This document shows, piece by piece, positions 17,736 through 26,259 of a DNA stretch of 64,000 bases. Position 1 is the stretch's first letter; each line of letters starts with the position of its first letter. The notes beneath the pieces are model-generated. The model saw only the letters and a list, made by a program, of their open reading frames with translations. It ran no database searches and was not told the origin of the DNA. The translations under genes and the position numbers were made by a program. Source of the DNA: Mycolicibacterium psychrotolerans (GTDB lineage Bacteria; Actinomycetota; Actinomycetes; Mycobacteriales; Mycobacteriaceae); NCBI RefSeq assembly GCF_010729305.1, contig NZ_AP022574.1, positions 1,612,001 through 1,676,000 of the forward strand, written 5' to 3'.

Positions 17736-18623
17736 TCAGGCCGGTGGCGGCACCACGACGGTGGTCGTGGCGGGCGCCTGCTCCGCGGCAGGAGTACCGC
17801 TGCTGCCCGCCGGAAGCGGTGTCCCGGAACTGCCCTGCGGGGCCGGTGCGACGGCGGCGGGAACCGGTGCCGGGCTGGCCGGCGCGGCGGCAGCGGCGGC
17901 CTCGGGCAGCGGTGTCCCTGCGCTGCCCGCCGGGATCGGGGTGCCCGAACTGCCCTCCGGCAGCGGGGTGCCCGCGCTGCCCGCGGGCACCGGGGCGGCC
18001 GTCGGAGCGGGGGCGGCGGAGGCCGGCGCGGCACCCGGCGTGGGTGTCGTCGACGTCTCCGGAGAGGTGGTCTGGGCCGTGCCGGACGCTGCGGGCGACG
18101 AACCGGTGTATGCGGGAGTGCGGGCCCCGGTCGACCCGCTCGGGGGAGCGGGCGGTGCCTCCACCCACAGCAGCATCGGGTCGGGCCCGCCGGTGGAGTA
18201 GAACACGCTGTCGGGCTTCTCGCCGGTCACGTCGAAATAGATCTTGCCGGTGGTCTTCTCGCCCTGAACCAGGGTTGACGGGTTCACGCCCTGCGGGGTC
18301 GCGACGCCGAACAGCACCCGGTAGGTGTCGCCGTTACGGGCGCGTGCGTTGAGATTCGAGACGATGGGGGTCGCCGAACCGGAGATGGCCTCGTCGGTGG
18401 CGGTGGCCTCCCACAGCGTGCCGACGGGCTGGTACGGGATCATGTCGGTGCTCGGCTTCAGGCCGGTGACGGTCCAGTGCTGTACGACATTGCCGTTGAC
18501 GAGTTCCCCCGGCTGTCCGAGGTACTTGACCTCTGGATCGGCCGAGGCAAACGGCGCACCGGTCATGCTGACGGCGGCCGCGGCAGCGACGGTCCCGGCG
18601 ACCAGAGCGGGCTTGATTTTCAC
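17736..18623 (-). CDS. MPT63/MPB63-like (DUF1942) secreted protein with repetitive tail
   Basis: A 295-aa exported protein. A signal peptide (residues 1-28, ending ...GAPFASA) precedes a DUF1942 domain (about 29-150) that aligns by eye with the M. tuberculosis immunogen MPT63: VGTLWEATATDEAISGSATPIVSNLNARARNGDTYRVLFG and GEKTTGKIYFDVTG correspond to matching MPT63 stretches. The tail (about 160-295) is low complexity with recurring GS(A/S)GTP(L/I)P units and Ala/Pro runs, not present in MPT63. The GTG at 18623 has AGGAGG 9 nt upstream. Function of the family is unknown; it has an immunoglobulin-like fold. The tail may tether or space the domain in the envelope. Confidence 0.85.
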   Translation of the reverse strand: MKIKPALVAGTVAAAAAVSMTGAPFASADPEVKYLGQPGELVNGNVVQHWTVTGLKPSTDMIPYQPVGTLWEATATDEAISGSATPIVSNLNARARNGDTYRVLFGVATPQGVNPSTLVQGEKTTGKIYFDVTGEKPDSVFYSTGGPDPMLLWVEAPPAPPSGSTGARTPAYTGSSPAASGTAQTTSPETSTTPTPGAAPASAAPAPTAAPVPAGSAGTPLPEGSSGTPIPAGSAGTPLPEAAAAAAPASPAPVPAAVAPAPQGSSGTPLPAGSSGTPAAEQAPATTTVVVPPPA

Positions 18624-18786
18624 GACAATGTCCTCCTGGTTTCGTTGAGCGAGCAGCGAGGTTTACCCCCGGGAGCAACCTAACAGGTCACAGCAGTCTC
18701 TCGGTGCGCTGGAGTGTCGATTGTGGTGCCGTGTGCGGCCCGTCGCGGTGGCTTGGCCGAACACCGTCGACGTTATGATCGCGCGC

Positions 18787-19281
18787 ATGTCCGACACCAA
18801 GCCGCTGTCGTCGACGTCTGACACCAAACACAGCTGCGTCGCCCCGGTCGCACTCGCCGTCGCCGTCGTCGCCCTGGCCGTCGCCGCGTGGGGTCTCCTG
18901 CGTTCGCCATCCGATGACGCGGAGGGGTCGACGTCCTCGTCATCCGGTGATCCCAAGACCCAGGTCTGCGACGCCTTCACGATGGTGCGCAACGCGGTGT
19001 CGCTGCAGACCAACGCCGACCTCGGCAATGATCGGGTGGCTCAGCAGGCGGTTGCCGCGAATGCGCGGCTGGCCACCCTCGGCGGGGGCGAGTTCCTGCT
19101 CTCGCGCCTCAACGGATCGGTGCCGGCCGATCTCGCCGACGCGGTCAGGTCGTTCGCGAACGACCTGACCTACATCGGCATGGGCCAGCTGGCCGGAGCG
19201 CCCGCCGACGATCCCGCGCAATCCAACCGGGAGAAGACCGCCCAGGCGACCGCGGCGAAGATCGACACCCTCTGCCGCTGA
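18787..19281 (+). CDS. Membrane-anchored alanine-rich protein, unknown
   Basis: A 164-aa protein with one hydrophobic segment SCVAPVALAVAVVALAVAAWGLL (about residues 17-39) near the N-terminus, then a Ser/Asp-rich linker and a helical outer domain (about 58-164) with Cys in TQVCDAF and DTLCR that could pair. This resembles many mycobacterial conserved membrane proteins of unknown function. The ATG at 18787 is preferred: a TATGAT -10-like hexamer (18774-18779) lies 7 nt upstream, suggesting a leaderless mRNA. Upstream in-frame codons would lie in that promoter. It is divergent from the MPT63-like gene. Confidence 0.75.
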   Translation: MSDTKPLSSTSDTKHSCVAPVALAVAVVALAVAAWGLLRSPSDDAEGSTSSSSGDPKTQVCDAFTMVRNAVSLQTNADLGNDRVAQQAVAANARLATLGGGEFLLSRLNGSVPADLADAVRSFANDLTYIGMGQLAGAPADDPAQSNREKTAQATAAKIDTLCR

Positions 19282-19293
19282 TCTCGGGATCAG
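19278..19293. terminator. Small hairpin spanning two convergent stop codons
   Basis: CTGATC-tcgg-GATCAG forms a 6-bp stem and tetraloop across the stop codons of the membrane-protein gene and the chsH3 gene. It is weak and lacks a T-tract, so termination is only possible. Confidence 0.35.
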
Positions 19294-20162
19294 ACGGGAA
19301 CGAACTCGACCCCGGCCAGGGCGACCGCGTCGTCGCGCTCCGGGGCGGTGACCACCGCGGAGTAGCCGGCCTGTCCGTCACCGGAGTTCTTCCAGACGCT
19401 GATCCGCAGGGTCTCGCCGGGGAACACCACGCCGGCCATCCGCGCGCCGTAGGACTTCAGCCCGCTGACCTCGCCGTCGAGCAGGTTGTCGACCAGCGCC
19501 TTGCACGTCATGCCGTAGGTGCACAGTCCGTGCAGGATGGGCCGCGGAAAGCCCGCTGCTGCAGCGAAATCCGGGTCCGAGTGCAGCGGATTGCGGTCTC
19601 CGCACATCCGGTAGAGCAGTGCCTGCTGCGGTGAGGTCGGCAGCGACAGCTCGATGTCGGGCGCGCGCTCCGGCGCCGCAGCCGACCCCGACGGACCGCG
19701 ATCGCCGCCGAAACCGCCCTCGCCGCGGGCGAAGATCGACCGCTTCTGGGTCCACAGCAGCGTGCCGTCGGGATCTTTCACCTCGGTCTCGGACCAGATG
19801 ACCGCGGCCTTGCCCTTGTCCCAGATCTCGGTGAACCGGGTGACGGCGACGCCGGTACCCGCAGCAGGGATCGGGCCGGGGACGGTGACCGCCTCGCTGG
19901 CGTGCAGCACCTTGCTCAACTCGATGTCGATGCCGGGGAACTTCACCGCCGGCGGCTCGGTCATGTGAAAGCTCTGCGCCACATTGCCGAACGTCGGCAG
20001 CACCTGCGGTGTGCCGTCGGTCAGGTAGCGCAACTCGCGCCTGTCCATCGGGTCGGCGCCCGCGCCGAGGCCGAGGTGGTAGAGCTGGATGTCGCTGCTG
20101 CTCCAGGAGAACTCGACGGGGTCGAGTTCGGCGCCGATGGCCTCGTCGAGGTTGATGGGCAC
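19290..20162 (-). CDS. chsH3: MaoC-like steroid enoyl-CoA hydratase (Rv3538/Hsd4B/ChsH3-like)
   Basis: A 290-aa double-hot-dog hydratase, orthologue of Rv3538 by position after kstD. The active-site segment is DRNPLHSDPDFAAAAGFPRPILHGLCTYGM (about residues 185-215), with the Asp and His of hydratase 2 enzymes. Rv3538 has been annotated as hsd4B and, as I recall, described as ChsH3, an enoyl-CoA hydratase of the side-chain beta-oxidation; the exact cycle is less certain to me. The GTG at 20162 lies only 3 nt after the kstD stop, so the two are co-transcribed under the KstR-type box in front of kstD. Confidence 0.88.
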   Translation of the reverse strand: MPINLDEAIGAELDPVEFSWSSSDIQLYHLGLGAGADPMDRRELRYLTDGTPQVLPTFGNVAQSFHMTEPPAVKFPGIDIELSKVLHASEAVTVPGPIPAAGTGVAVTRFTEIWDKGKAAVIWSETEVKDPDGTLLWTQKRSIFARGEGGFGGDRGPSGSAAAPERAPDIELSLPTSPQQALLYRMCGDRNPLHSDPDFAAAAGFPRPILHGLCTYGMTCKALVDNLLDGEVSGLKSYGARMAGVVFPGETLRISVWKNSGDGQAGYSAVVTAPERDDAVALAGVEFVPV

Positions 20163-20165
20163 GCG

Positions 20166-21848
20166 CTACTCCTTGCCGGCGAGGTCGAGTGCCGCCAGAT
20201 AGCCGAACGTCATGGCCGGGCCGATGGTGCCGCCCGGACCCGGATAGGTGTGGCCCATCACGGGTGCGCTGACGTTACCCGCGGCGTAGAGGCCTTCGAT
20301 GACCGAGCCGTCGTCGCGCAGCGCGCGGCCGTGGGTGTCGGTGACGACGCCGCCCTTGGTGCCCAGATCGCCGGGAACCATCTTGGCGGCGTAGAACGGT
20401 GCGTGGCTGATCTCGCCGAGGTTCGGATTCGGCTTGTTCGTCGGATCGCCGTAGTAGCGGTCGTACGCGCTCTGTCCGCGCTTGAAGTCCTCGTCGACTC
20501 CGGTGCGGGCGAAGCCGTTGAAGCGCTCGACGGTGGCGGTGAAGGCATCGGTGGGCAGGCCCGTCTTGGCGGCCAGCTCGGCGAGGGTGGCGGCCTTGAC
20601 GATCACGCCGGATTCTATCCACTTGTTCGGAATCCGTTGTCCCGGTTGCAGTCCGGCGAAGATGTACCGATCCCGGTACTGCTGGTCGAACACCAGCCAG
20701 GCCGGGATGTTCTCGCCGGGCCCCTGCCCCTGCCCGTACTGGCCGCCGTACATGTGGTGGCACGCCTCCACGTAGGGCATCGACTCGTTCATGAACCGCT
20801 TGCCGTTCATGTTGACGATGATCGAGCCCGGGGAGTTACGCTCCGACAGCGCGAACCACGGCGCCCCGACCAGCGGCACCGTCGGCCCCCACCACGCGTC
20901 CTCCATGACGTCGAGTGCGGCGCCCAGCTTCTCGGCGGCGAGGATGCCGTCGCCGGTGTTGGCCACCGCGCCGACGGTCCACTCGGTGGTGATGGGTGCG
21001 CGCTGGTACTTGACCCGCATCTGCTCGTTGTGCTCGAATCCGCCGCTGCCGAGGATCACCCCGCGGCGGGCCCGGATCAATTGCGGCTCAGCGCTTTCCG
21101 GATCTTCGGTGTTACGCACGTAGATGCCTCGGACAACACCGTCCTCGACATACAGGTCGGTCATCGCGGTGTTCAGCCGGACCGGGACGCCGGCCTCCTT
21201 CAGGCCGATGCGCAGCGGCGCGATGAGTGCGCGGCCCATGCCGACCAGGTTCTTGCCCGTCGCCTGTGCCCACATCGTGCGGGCGCCGACCTTCAGGCTG
21301 CGCAGCACGCCGCGCGGATGCCGCTTGAGCTGGTTGAGCCGCACGTAGTCCTGCTGCATGACCACGACGTTGAGCGGCACCTTGCCGTAGGGCGGCTCGA
21401 GGCCTTTCATGTCGGAACCGAGCTTCTTGGCGTCGAACGGCTTGGGCTCCACCGACCGTCCGGTGGCCTTGCCGCCCGGCGACTCGGGGTAGTAGTCGGA
21501 GTAGTTCGGCACCCAGCACAACTTCAGCGGTGAGTGCTTCAGCACGAACGACAGCATCTCGGGGCCCCGGTCGAGATAGGTGTCGATCTTCTCGGACGGC
21601 ACCACGTCACCGATGATCGCGTGCAGGTAGGTGCGTGCGGCCTCGCGGGTGTCGCTCACCCCGTCCCGCTTCAACACCTCGTTGTTCGGAATCCACACCC
21701 CGCCGCCCGAGCGGGCGGTGGAACCACCGTAGTGCGGGGCCTTCTCGACGACTATCGTCGAGAGTCCCTGATGAGCGGCGGTGAGGGCGGCGACCATGCC
21801 CGCGGCACCGCTGCCCACCACGACGACGTCATACTCCTGCTCCGTCAT
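20166..21848 (-). CDS. kstD: KstD, 3-ketosteroid delta1-dehydrogenase
   Basis: A 560-aa flavoprotein, orthologue of Rv3537. It introduces the C1-C2 double bond in ring A of 3-ketosteroids, which with 9-alpha-hydroxylation by KshA opens ring B. The FAD motif VVVGSGAAGMVAAL is at residues about 8-21, and GDLGTKGGVVTD and GPGGTIGPAMTFGYLAAL mark the C-terminal FAD and active-site region. Conserved tyrosines occur in SMPYVEA and TFGYLAA. ATG 21848 is chosen; a GTG at 21857 is in frame but lies within the KstR-type operator. With a -10-like TATAAC at 21863-21858 the leader would be at most a few nt. Confidence 0.96.
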   Translation of the reverse strand: MTEQEYDVVVVGSGAAGMVAALTAAHQGLSTIVVEKAPHYGGSTARSGGGVWIPNNEVLKRDGVSDTREAARTYLHAIIGDVVPSEKIDTYLDRGPEMLSFVLKHSPLKLCWVPNYSDYYPESPGGKATGRSVEPKPFDAKKLGSDMKGLEPPYGKVPLNVVVMQQDYVRLNQLKRHPRGVLRSLKVGARTMWAQATGKNLVGMGRALIAPLRIGLKEAGVPVRLNTAMTDLYVEDGVVRGIYVRNTEDPESAEPQLIRARRGVILGSGGFEHNEQMRVKYQRAPITTEWTVGAVANTGDGILAAEKLGAALDVMEDAWWGPTVPLVGAPWFALSERNSPGSIIVNMNGKRFMNESMPYVEACHHMYGGQYGQGQGPGENIPAWLVFDQQYRDRYIFAGLQPGQRIPNKWIESGVIVKAATLAELAAKTGLPTDAFTATVERFNGFARTGVDEDFKRGQSAYDRYYGDPTNKPNPNLGEISHAPFYAAKMVPGDLGTKGGVVTDTHGRALRDDGSVIEGLYAAGNVSAPVMGHTYPGPGGTIGPAMTFGYLAALDLAGKE

Positions 21849-21849
21849 G

Positions 21850-21863
21850 TAGAACACGTTATA
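21850..21863. promoter_or_regulatory. KstR-type operator between kstD and hsaE
   Basis: TAGAACACGTTATA matches the KstR consensus. It is one base from the kstD ATG and 58 nt from the hsaE ATG, so it should control both divergent operons. Confidence 0.9.
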
Positions 21864-21921
21864 GAATTGCCCGGCCGACTAACAACTGTGCCGGTCGACG
21901 AAACGAGGGGACTTCACTTTC

Positions 21922-22707
21922 ATGTTGCCCGCGCACACGCGCGAGAAGCTCGCCGCCGAGCTGGCCGAGGCCGAGCGAACCCGCGAACCCATCTCCCCGC
22001 TGACCGAGCGGCACCCCGACATCGACGTCGTCGACGCCTACGAGATCCAGCTGATCAACATCCGGTCGAAGATCGCCGGCGGCGCCCGGGTGATCGGGCA
22101 CAAGGTGGGCCTCTCGTCGGAGGCGATGCAGAAGATGATGAACGTCGACGAGCCGGACTACGGGCATCTGCTCGACGACATGGAGGTCTTCGAGGATCGC
22201 CCGGTCGAGTCGGCGAAGTACCTGTATCCGCGGGTCGAGGTGGAGGTCGGGTTCATCCTGTCCGACGATCTACCCGGCGCGGGATGCACCGAGGACGACG
22301 TGCTGGCGGCGACGGCCGCTTTCGCGCCGGCCATCGAGCTCATCGACACCCGGATCACCAACTGGCAGATCAAGTTGTGCGACACGATCGCCGACAACGC
22401 GTCGTCGGCGGGGTGGATGCTCGGTGAGGCGCGGGTGTCCCCGAAGGATGTGGATATCCGCGCGATCGACGCGGTGCTCACCAACAACGGCGAGACCGTC
22501 GCCGAAGGGCGCAGCGACGCGGTGCTGGGCAATCCGGTCACCGCGGTGGCCTGGCTTGCCCGCAAGGTCGAGAGTTTCGGGGTGCGTCTGCGTGCCGGGG
22601 ACATCGTGCTGCCGGGGTCGTGCACGCGTGCGATAGATGCACCCCCCGGCAGCCATTTCGTCGCCGACTTCAGCGGGTTAGGTTCAGTACGACTGGATTT
22701 CGAATAG
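21922..22707 (+). CDS. hsaE: HsaE, 2-hydroxyhexa-2,4-dienoate hydratase
   Basis: A 261-aa hydratase of the fumarylacetoacetate-hydrolase-like/MhpD family, the same length as Rv3536c. It hydrates the dienoate released from rings A/B by HsaD to 4-hydroxy-2-oxohexanoate. Family features are [15 protein letters not shown] (about residues 54-68), [14 protein letters not shown] with metal-binding acidic residues, and the C-terminal [26 protein letters not shown] upstream serves as ribosome binding site. It is first of the hsaE-hsaG-hsaF operon, divergent from kstD under a shared KstR-type box. Confidence 0.95.
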   Translation: MLPAHTREKLAAELAEAERTREPISPLTERHPDIDVVDAYEIQLINIRSKIAGGARVIGHKVGLSSEAMQKMMNVDEPDYGHLLDDMEVFEDRPVESAKYLYPRVEVEVGFILSDDLPGAGCTEDDVLAATAAFAPAIELIDTRITNWQIKLCDTIADNASSAGWMLGEARVSPKDVDIRAIDAVLTNNGETVAEGRSDAVLGNPVTAVAWLARKVESFGVRLRAGDIVLPGSCTRAIDAPPGSHFVADFSGLGSVRLDFE

Positions 22708-22715
22708 GAGCCTCA

Positions 22716-23636
22716 ATGGCCGGCAACAAAGCGACCGTGGCGATCGTCGGGTCGGGCAACATCAGCACCGACCTGTTGTACAAGCTTCTTCGTTCGGAGT
22801 GGCTGGAGCCACGCTGGATGATCGGCATCGATCCGGAGAGCGATGGCCTGGCCCGGGCGCGCAAGCTCGGGCTGGAGACGTCGCACGAAGGCGTCGACTG
22901 GCTGCTGGCCCGCGACGAGATGCCCGACATGGTGTTCGAGGCCACCAGCGCCTACGTCCACCGGGACGCGGCGCCGCGCTACGCCGAGGCGGGTATCCGG
23001 GCGGTCGACCTCACACCGGCTGCGGTCGGGCCGGGGGTGATCCCGCCGGCGAATCTGCGCGAGCACCTCGACGCCCCGAACGTGAACATGGTGACCTGCG
23101 GTGGGCAGGCGACCATCCCGATCGTCTACGCGGTCAGCCGCGTGGTCGGGGTGCCTTATGCCGAGATCGTGGCCTCGGTGTCCTCGGCATCGGCCGGGCC
23201 GGGCACCCGGGCCAACATCGACGAGTTCACCAAGACCACCAGCGCGGGAGTGCAGCACATCGGCGGCGCCCAGCGCGGCAAGGCGATCATCATCCTCAAC
23301 CCCGCCGATCCACCGATGATCATGCGGGACACCATCTTCTGCGCGATCCCGGAGGACGCCGACCACGCCGCGATCACCGCGTCGATCAAGGATGTGGTGG
23401 CCGAGGTGCAGACCTACGTGCCGGGCTACCGGCTGCTCAACGAGCCGCAGTTCGACGAGCCGTCGATGGTCAACGGCGGCAACCACGTCGTCACCACGTT
23501 CATCGAAGTGGAGGGTGCGGGCGACTACCTGCCGCCCTACGCTGGAAACCTGGACATCATGACCGCCGCGGCCACCAAGGTGGGCGAGGAGATCGCCAAG
23601 GAAGTCCTGGCTGCAACCGCAGGAGGTCACGCATGA
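22716..23636 (+). CDS. hsaG: HsaG, acylating propanal/acetaldehyde dehydrogenase
   Basis: A 306-aa acylating aldehyde dehydrogenase, orthologue of Rv3535c. It converts propanal made by HsaF into propionyl-CoA with NAD. The N-terminal cofactor motif is [17 protein letters not shown] (residues about 9-25), and the nucleophile is Cys128 in [11 protein letters not shown]. The aldolase HsaF is its complex partner and channels the aldehyde. It starts 8 nt after hsaE with AGGAG upstream, and its stop overlaps the hsaF ATG. Confidence 0.96.
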   Translation: MAGNKATVAIVGSGNISTDLLYKLLRSEWLEPRWMIGIDPESDGLARARKLGLETSHEGVDWLLARDEMPDMVFEATSAYVHRDAAPRYAEAGIRAVDLTPAAVGPGVIPPANLREHLDAPNVNMVTCGGQATIPIVYAVSRVVGVPYAEIVASVSSASAGPGTRANIDEFTKTTSAGVQHIGGAQRGKAIIILNPADPPMIMRDTIFCAIPEDADHAAITASIKDVVAEVQTYVPGYRLLNEPQFDEPSMVNGGNHVVTTFIEVEGAGDYLPPYAGNLDIMTAAATKVGEEIAKEVLAATAGGHA

Positions 23637-24688
23637 GTACCGACGACATCTACTTCAACCCGATGTGGGACGTGCGGATGACCGACACGTCGCTGCGCGA
23701 CGGTTCGCATCACAAGCGGCACCAGTTCACCAAGGACGAGGTCGGCGCGATCGTCGCGGCGCTGGACGCCGCCGGGGTGCCGGTCATCGAGGTGACCCAC
23801 GGCGACGGCCTGGGCGGGTCGAGCTTCAACTACGGGTTCTCCAAGACACCCGAGCAGGAGCTGATCAAGCTCGCGGCCGAGACCGCGAAAGAGTCCAAGA
23901 TCGCGTTCCTGATGCTGCCGGGCGTGGGCACCAAGGAGGACATCAGGGAGGCGCAGGACAACGGCGGGTCGATCTGCCGCATCGCCACCCACTGCACCGA
24001 GGCCGATGTCTCGATCCAGCACTTCGGGCTGGCCCGGGAACTGGGTCTTGAGACCGTCGGCTTCCTGATGATGAGCCACACCATCTCCCCGGAGAAACTC
24101 GCCGCGCAGGCCCGCATCATGGCCGATGCGGGCTGTCAATGCGTGTACGTCGTCGACTCGGCGGGTGCGTTGGTGCTCGAAGGGGTGGCCGACCGGGTCG
24201 CGGCATTGGTGGCCGAGCTCGGCGACGACGCCCAGGTGGGTTTTCACGGCCACGAGAACCTCGGCCTGGGCGTCGCCAATTCGATCGAGGCGGTCCGGGC
24301 GGGGGCCAAGCAGATCGACGGGTCGTGCCGCCGGTTCGGCGCCGGTGCAGGCAACGCGCCGGTCGAGGCGCTGATCGGGGTGTTCGACAAGATCGGCGTC
24401 AAGACGGGCATCGATTTCTTCGACATCGCCGACGCCGCCGAAGAGGTGGTGGCCCCGGCGATGCCCGCAGAGTGCCTGCTGGACCGCAACGCGCTGATCA
24501 TGGGCTACTCGGGCGTCTACTCGAGCTTCCTCAAGCACGCCATCCGCCAGTCCGAGCGGTACGGAGTGCCTGCGCACAAGCTGCTGCACCGCGCCGGGCA
24601 GCGCAAGCTCATCGGTGGCCAGGAAGACCAGCTGATCGACATCGCGTTGGAGATCAAGCGGGAGATGGACGCCGCCTCGGCCGGGTGA
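23633..24688 (+). CDS. hsaF: HsaF, 4-hydroxy-2-oxohexanoate/valerate aldolase
   Basis: A 351-aa class II aldolase of the HMGL-like TIM barrel, orthologue of Rv3534c. It splits 4-hydroxy-2-oxohexanoate into pyruvate and propanal. Metal and substrate residues lie in [15 protein letters not shown] (residues about 16-30) and in the HxH pair of [15 protein letters not shown] (about 203-217). The C-terminal helices (about 290-351) form the interface with HsaG in the channelling complex. The ATG overlaps the hsaG stop, and AGGAGG is upstream. A GC-rich hairpin follows the stop. Confidence 0.96.
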   Translation: MSTDDIYFNPMWDVRMTDTSLRDGSHHKRHQFTKDEVGAIVAALDAAGVPVIEVTHGDGLGGSSFNYGFSKTPEQELIKLAAETAKESKIAFLMLPGVGTKEDIREAQDNGGSICRIATHCTEADVSIQHFGLARELGLETVGFLMMSHTISPEKLAAQARIMADAGCQCVYVVDSAGALVLEGVADRVAALVAELGDDAQVGFHGHENLGLGVANSIEAVRAGAKQIDGSCRRFGAGAGNAPVEALIGVFDKIGVKTGIDFFDIADAAEEVVAPAMPAECLLDRNALIMGYSGVYSSFLKHAIRQSERYGVPAHKLLHRAGQRKLIGGQEDQLIDIALEIKREMDAASAG

Positions 24689-24714
24689 GCCCGCGCGACC
24701 CGGCGCGCTCGGGC
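24689..24714 (+). terminator. Hairpin directly after hsaF
   Basis: GCCCG-CGCG, a 6-nt loop, then CGCG-(CT bulge)-CGGGC form a GC-rich stem starting at the base after the hsaF stop. There is no T-tract. It is the likely end of the hsaEGF transcript. Confidence 0.5.
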
Positions 24715-24925
24715 CGCGAACGTACGGTTTCTGACGGAATTCGCCCGCATCCCGTCACAAAGCGAACACTCGGCACATTTTTTCAGAATTTTCGCGGCAC
24801 CGTTGACGTGCGGTGATGCGGGTCATCTCGCCACGACGCCGCCCGCGGCGCGTTTGGCATCGGCGGGGATCGGCTAGGCCTTGGGGTGCGACCAACTGAT
24901 CGCAGACCCAAAGGAGTGATTTCTC

Positions 24926-25405
24926 GTGACTACCGCTACGACCGTTCGACGTGGACTGTTCGGCATGTTCGCCGGCGGCCTGCTCGCCTTCGGCTCGGCG
25001 GCGATCATCGCCCCGGTGGCCAGCGCTCAGCCGGCGCCAGGCCCGGCCCCGGCCCCGGAGTGCGCGGCCAGCAGCGTCGCGGGCACCGTCAGCACGGCAG
25101 CAGCGTCTGAGGGCGCCTACCTCACGGCGAACCCGCAGACCAACGAGGCGCTGACGCAGATCTCGGCGCAGCCGCAGCCGCAGGCCAAGCAGGCCTACAT
25201 GGCGTTCTTCGCCGAGAACCCGCAGGTCGAGCAGCAGCTGAAGGCCATCCATGAGCCGGTCAGTGCGCTGAAGGACCGCTGCGGGGTGACCGTCTCGCCG
25301 ACCCCGGTGGCCCAGGCGTTGTGGAGCACCGACGACCAGGCGCCCGAGGTTCCGGTGACCCCGGCACCCGAGGCCCCCATGGAGTCGGAGACGCCGACGG
25401 CCTAG
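24926..25405 (+). CDS. Secreted haem-binding (haemophore-type) protein
   Basis: A 159-aa exported protein of the mycobacterial haem-binding/haemophore family. The signal peptide is residues 1-33 (ending VASAQ), and the mature helical domain has the family pattern ASEGAYLTANPQTNEALTQIS and QAKQAYMAFFAENPQVEQQLKAIHEPVSAL. Two cysteines (PECAASS and DRCGVTV) can form the family disulfide. The tail is Pro/Glu-rich. In M. tuberculosis such proteins bind haem or act as haem carriers; the role here is inferred. The GTG at 24926 has AAGGAGTG 8 nt upstream. It is a single-gene unit bounded by hairpins and is not part of the sterol operons. Confidence 0.82.
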   Translation: MTTATTVRRGLFGMFAGGLLAFGSAAIIAPVASAQPAPGPAPAPECAASSVAGTVSTAAASEGAYLTANPQTNEALTQISAQPQPQAKQAYMAFFAENPQVEQQLKAIHEPVSALKDRCGVTVSPTPVAQALWSTDDQAPEVPVTPAPEAPMESETPTA

Positions 25406-25422
25406 TTCTAACGATTTGACGA

Positions 25423-25458
25423 CACTCACCGCGTCTGCCACGGCGGGCGCGGTGAGTG
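25423..25458 (+). terminator. Perfect 11-bp hairpin after the haem-binding protein gene
   Basis: CACTCACCGCG (25423-25433), a 14-nt loop and CGCGGTGAGTG (25448-25458) form a perfect stem 17 nt after the stop codon. An outer GACAC/GTGTC pair can extend it past a one-base bulge. It lacks a T-tract but is strong enough to be the transcript end. Confidence 0.65.
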
Positions 25459-25592
25459 CGTGTCGGGCCGGTACGCTCTGGCTGGTCGACGCGTTCCGCG
25501 CCGGCCTGCCGTAATGGTTCGGCCCTCCCGACATCGGAGTACTCCTGACGAACGGCCTGTCGCCAGTCGATGTGAGTCCCGGGGACGACCTC

Positions 25593-26243
25593 GTGACCGG
25601 ACTCGTCGACGTTCCGCGCGCACGCGGGTGGATCCACCTGTGCTGCGCGGTGCTCGCCGTCATTGCCGGGGTTGCGCTGTTGCAGTCCGCATGGATCGCG
25701 ACGTCGCCGGGCGCACTGGGAGCCGTTGCGGTGTACGTGGCGGCCGTCGTGGCCATGTTCACCGTCAGCGCCACCTACCACCGGGTGCGGTGGGGCTCCC
25801 AGATTGCCGAGAAGTGGATGATGCGGCTCGACCACTCGGTGATCTTCGTGTTCATCGCGGCCAGCTACACCCCGTTCGCCCTGCTGGTGATGCCGCCCCG
25901 CGTCGGCGCCGATGTCCTCGTCATCGTGTGGACCGGCGCCGCGGCCGGGGTGGTGCTCAAGATGTGCTGGCCCGCGGCTCCGCGATGGGTTGGTGTCCCG
26001 CCCTATCTGCTGCTCGGCTATGTCGCGGTCGCCTTCGCCGAGGTGTTGCTCGACGGCGCGGGGCTGACGGTGGTGGTTCTGCTGGTCGTCGGCGGGGTGC
26101 TCTACAACATCGGCGCCGTTCTCTACGGCGTCCGCTGGCCGAATCCTTGGCCCGCCACGTTCGGTCACCACGAGTTCTTCCACGCCTTCACCGCCGCGGC
26201 CGCGGCATGCCACTTCGCCGCCATCTGGCTTGTCGTCCGCTGA
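25593..26243 (+). CDS. HlyIII/PAQR-family membrane protein
   Basis: A 216-aa protein with seven predicted membrane helices, of the haemolysin III (HlyIII, PAQR/CREST) family. The first conserved block is [11 protein letters not shown] with a likely metal-binding His (about residues 57-67), the second [16 protein letters not shown], and the last [19 protein letters not shown] with a His-x3-His pair near residues 190-207. These are the family's presumed zinc-binding residues. Members are implicated in membrane lipid or stress responses; haemolysis is not established for actinobacterial members. GTG 25593 has GGGGA about 8 nt upstream; GTG 25572 is an alternative adding 7 residues. Confidence 0.85.
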   Translation: MTGLVDVPRARGWIHLCCAVLAVIAGVALLQSAWIATSPGALGAVAVYVAAVVAMFTVSATYHRVRWGSQIAEKWMMRLDHSVIFVFIAASYTPFALLVMPPRVGADVLVIVWTGAAAGVVLKMCWPAAPRWVGVPPYLLLGYVAVAFAEVLLDGAGLTVVVLLVVGGVLYNIGAVLYGVRWPNPWPATFGHHEFFHAFTAAAAACHFAAIWLVVR

Positions 26244-26259
26244 CGGCACGATGGGGGAC

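Noticed and set aside
21849..21857. In-frame GTG that would extend KstD by three residues
   Set aside because: It lies inside the KstR-type operator and likely before the transcription start; ATG 21848 aligns with known KstD N-termini.
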